A stretch of DNA of 64,000 bases from positions 7,501 to 71,500 of the forward strand of contig JBBHKE010000294.1 of assembly GCA_037447655.1 (NCBI GenBank), in the 5' to 3' direction. The DNA is from Zygnema cylindricum (Eukaryota; Streptophyta; Zygnematophyceae; Zygnematales; Zygnemataceae). Below are positions 60,602-64,000 of this stretch, piece by piece (within the stretch, counting starts at the first letter, position 1; the number at the start of each line of letters is the position of its first letter). The position numbers were made by a program, and so were the translations under genes. A model generated the notes under the pieces. It saw only the letters and a program-made list of their open reading frames with translations, was not told where the DNA came from and did no database searches.

Positions 60602-61439
60602 TCCCTCCTGCTATGACGTTTGAGTTCCAAGGAAAAAAAAGGACAAGGATCTGACGATCATAAACCATTGAGGATGCGAAAGTGCTCATGATATTTTATT
60701 CATAAAAGGCAATAACTGCCCTGAAAAGAAGTTAAGTGAATAGCATGAATAATTTCCAGAGGAGGCCTAACTTTTGGCTGAAATTTTGTGCGAGTACTAA
60801 AGTACAAATGTAAATGACATTACAAGCAATAATTGAGCAGAACAAATGAAAAGCAAGATAAACAAATCTCAACTATATCAAGACAAGACACCTGTTGATT
60901 TTCTGAGTATATGGAGGACTGAAATTCCCATGATTATTATCCATAAGTATTGTAAAAAACACATCGATAAAAGTGCAAGAGCTTAAGCATCCCCCCAAAA
61001 ATAGGGGCAAGAAAAAGCAATTCCTAGGAAGCTTCTAACATTCCATAAATTCTTACAAAATTTCAGAAGGGAAAGCTCGTGATCTTGCAACTTTGTCCTA
61101 CTCAAGCCTAGGCAGTGAAAGAATATACATTGATCGTAGAATTCCAAACGGGTTTTTTTTTTTTTTTTTTTTTTTTTACTAATATTTGGTTTGTCATGAT
61201 GTTGTTTTGGTATAAACCTTATTTATTTATCATGGTTATTGTTTTTTTTTGTTCCCAGGTTTTCAAGCATTTTATTAAGCATTATTTGATGTTGTTTTTT
61301 CGTCCAACAAAAGTGATGACATCGACCAACTACTCCCGTCCGTCAATAGCGTAAAAAACTACATTATATCTTCTACCAAACACATTCGTAGTTTGATCAT
61401 CCCAAAACTCAAACAATATTTTCTTCGCATTTATGACCA
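60602..61439. other. Upstream flank of the hydrolase gene
   Basis: AT-rich with a long T-run (61143-61169). It may hold an unrecognised first exon and promoter of the hydrolase. Nothing else is supported. Confidence 0.5.
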
Positions 61440-62801
61440 ATCTCCAGACCTAAAGAGTTAAAAGAACCTCATTTGTGTCCATAACCGCTCATTTTATTGA
61501 CAAATAGTTTAAACTTCATGCACGGACGCTTCAAGTTGATCATTTTTGGAGGAAAAACATACCGCGGAAAATATGTTAACGACTTTCAAAAATTGTTTGA
61601 CCAATTTTGAAATGTCTAATTTTGATGTTTTGGAAAATCGTTGCGTTGTTGTGACCGACGTTGGCTTTAACATGTTTGAGGCTGAAGGTCTACCAAGTAT
61701 GTTTACTTAGATACCTTGTGCGGACCATAAAACTGCTACAATTGTGACAACGATTTTGAACAAGAGCGGAACTTCCAAAATATGCAAATACGATGTGAAA
61801 GTTCTTGCATTGTGTGATCTAATAGACGCGTGTAAATCATTGATCAAGTTTTTCAAACAGAGTAATTTACAAATCTTTTGAAAAACACTTTAAAACAAGA
61901 AAATGCAACTTGGTGGATTTTTTGCTCCGAATGCTTAAGAGTATTTACGATGCATTCAATGAGATAGCACCAATCGCTCAAGCAAAAAGTAAATTAATAC
62001 TTTTTGCTTGTATCGATAAGAATCACCTTATCGAACTTATACGATTTTTGGAAAGGTCTAAATAAGCAACCCTAAAGTTGGAAAACTTTAAAGAACCAAC
62101 CTTACACTTGGTTTTGATTGAGTTGTCGTCTCTCCATAACCATTGTAGGATAAGAAAAACATCTTACAATGACGGTGAAAAAGAATGCCCGGTTGATTCC
62201 CCAAACTTGCAAAAGTTGAAATAACTTTTGATGAAATCTGCGCTACTGAACTGGAGTCACCATGAGCATCATATTATCGCGGCTCTATTAGATCCTGACA
62301 AAAACAAAAGCTTGAAATAATTGAGGTATTGAAAACCGGAATTGAAAGCGCGAAGGTCAAATTCGAGAACTCGTAAACGACCTCGGTGAAGATGTTGATT
62401 TCGGTAGTTCTCAACGTATCACAATAAAACGAAAAACATTGCAAAGTATGGACGGTTTCTATATTTTTTTTGGTGAGAGCGATGACGAAAATTAGGTTTT
62501 TATTACCATCGACAAAAAAACGCTCGTTAGGGACAAATTGAAACATTATTTTGATTTAAAATTAAGGAACGACGAAAGATTGAACTTTAACATACTTGAA
62601 TGGTGGAAAAAAAATCATATGCACGTGCGAAAGATGGAGGATTTCCTATTCTAGCCGGTGTTGCTAGATATATTATGGCTATTCCGGCTTCTAGCCATGT
62701 CCGAATGCATTTTTTCGAATGCTGTGAACACGATAACAAAGAAAAAGAGCTTAATAGCGGCTTCAATTGTTAGTGGTCTTTTGTGTGTTAGATCCAAGTG
62801 A
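61440..62801 (+). pseudogene. Decayed hAT-family transposase
   Basis: Fragments in shifting + strand frames follow the order of a hAT (BED-finger type) transposase: SITAHFID (about 61476-61499), VTDVGFNMFEAEG, then IPCADH after a stop, DLIDACKSLIKFFKQ, LRMLKSIYDAFNEI, and the C-terminal dimerisation region with LEWWKKNHMHVRKM, ARYIMAIPASS, a frameshift, SECIFSNAVNTITKKKS and LLCVRSK ending at TGA 62801. Many stops and at least two frameshifts make it non-functional. Terminal repeats and target duplication were not identified. It could be the dead relative of the hAT-like element at 31354-32420, but no terminal sequence links them. Confidence 0.8.
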
Positions 62802-64000
62802 GATCTTTTAAATGCATAGTTTTTAGTTTTGTTTTGTTTTTTAATTATTGTTATTTTTTTGGTATTAGTTACATACATTTTTTTGTATTTGATTTTTTTT
62901 TCGTATTTCACAATTTTTCTAGTGTTTATCTTTTTTTTTGAAACCGAAATGCTTATATTTACCAAATTACCAAAGCGCGGTATTTATACCATATTTAGAT
63001 TTATAGATTTTGTGTATTTTTAAGTTTGAGGTTGAGAATTTGTATAATAAAGTCAAAAATAGGACGAGGTTGTGATTTGATTATTTATATACTTGATACT
63101 ACAAAACATTTTTTGTTTTTCTGCTCATCACAATGTGTTTGTTACGAATTGAATTTCTTTTTGAAAAAATAAGATTATTTTTAAAACATACATAATTAAA
63201 ACTTTACCTTTTTTGCATAATTCATAACATAGTATTCTAGTCGAAAGAAAAACCGTCCGAAAATTGTAGCGAACAAATTAGATTTGCGAGAGAATAAACA
63301 TTAATATAAGAGTTTAAGCATTAATCTAAGAGTTACACGCAAAATTAGGAACAAATCTCTTGAAGGAGGTGAGTGTCGAGGAAAAAAAGTATTTGTAAAG
63401 GGAGATTGCAAAAAGACAAAATAGTAAAAAGAAGAGGTACACGAGCTATTTTTTTGCAAAGGGAGATGTACCAATTCACCACTCATTGTTATTAGTGTTA
63501 ATAAGTAGCTACTACTTCTAGCCAAAAATCACAAAATATAGTTAACAATATTATTTAAAGACGTGGACTATAACCTACCACGTATACCACGTCTTCTTGC
63601 AATAAATAGTATTATTAATCATAGTTTTCCATTAACAATACACCGCAAATCGTAATCAGCGTTACTAACGCTATTTCCGTAACGCTATTTCCGTCACCAC
63701 GAATTTTGACCCAAAAACCTTAAGAAAAATAAATAACTCTAAGTTTTTCTTTACATTATTTAAGGTACTTTGTGAATCAGCGTTAATAACTCTAGTATAG
63801 TACCGTTTTAAATAGTGTGGCTTACGATCGGTGTCTGGCCATGCAAAGTTGTACCGTGTTAACGAAAAAAGTACAAAAAATGATTTAATACATGCCGTTA
63901 TGATGTAATTGCGTTTCACAAACTGCATAGTGCAAACGTAACAATGACGTGAAAGTGAATGTTTGTCAGATTCTGTATGAGTACCTAAAAGATATTGAAA
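62802..64000. other. AT-rich tail with MITE copies
   Basis: T-rich sequence to about 63300, then MITE sequence from about 63469: one copy with CATTGTTATTAGTGTTAATA, abutted at 63639 by another starting TACACCGCAAATCGTAATCA. No gene is supported. Confidence 0.55.
63469..63810. mobile_element. Two abutting MITE copies
   Basis: The first (about 63469-63638) contains GACGTGGACTATAACCTACC like the copy at 29109. The second begins at 63639 with a family terminus. Its right end is uncertain. Confidence 0.55.

Overview
The window is nuclear DNA from an intron-rich eukaryote of the green lineage, most likely a streptophyte alga or plant. The gene models need GT-AG splicing, with one GC-AG intron. Two aminoacyl-tRNA synthetases are of the plant organelle-targeted type with Ser/Arg-rich leaders, the SIN3 protein opens like land-plant SIN3-like proteins, and the KDPG aldolase and alpha/beta hydrolase resemble plant homologues. 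I cannot name the species. Introns and spacers are AT-rich and full of small inverted-repeat transposons, minisatellites and purine-rich microsatellites. There are two assembly gaps (3602-3611 and 36014-36299).

Layout: (1) + strand, 3' part of an unrecognised gene (five exons, 55-2583). (2) - strand, first three exons of the ribosome-assembly factor MRTO4 (6501 to 4422); its remaining exons were not found. (3) + strand, organellar valyl-tRNA synthetase in 27 exons (7805-23802). (4) - strand, V-ATPase assembly factor PKR1 (26229-24927). (5) + strand, KDPG/KHG aldolase with a leader (26632-30124). (6) + strand, TMEM97/EXPERA membrane protein (32762-35457). (7) - strand, SIN3 co-repressor scaffold in 23 exons (50370-39003). 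(8) + strand, organellar histidyl-tRNA synthetase in 11 exons (51411-56143). (9) - strand, membrane-anchored alpha/beta hydrolase (60601-57821). (10) A decayed hAT transposase and more small transposons (61440-64000).

Most neighbours alternate in direction, giving divergent promoter regions (MRTO4/ValRS, PKR1/aldolase, SIN3/HisRS) and convergent 3' ends. Functionally the genes are housekeeping: organelle translation (ValRS, HisRS), ribosome assembly (MRTO4), V-ATPase assembly (PKR1), sugar-acid cleavage (aldolase), sterol/ER biology (TMEM97) and chromatin repression (SIN3). No pathway-level cluster is evident.

The most notable non-genic signal is a large group of short transposons (about 170-570 bp) sharing a terminal core like CGCTATTAG. 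They sit in introns, next to splice acceptors and in promoters. One is nested inside a hAT-like element. Other unusual items are a three-fold repeated splice acceptor in the aldolase gene, a foldback sequence in a ValRS intron and a 23-bp minisatellite in which most units can form a small hairpin.
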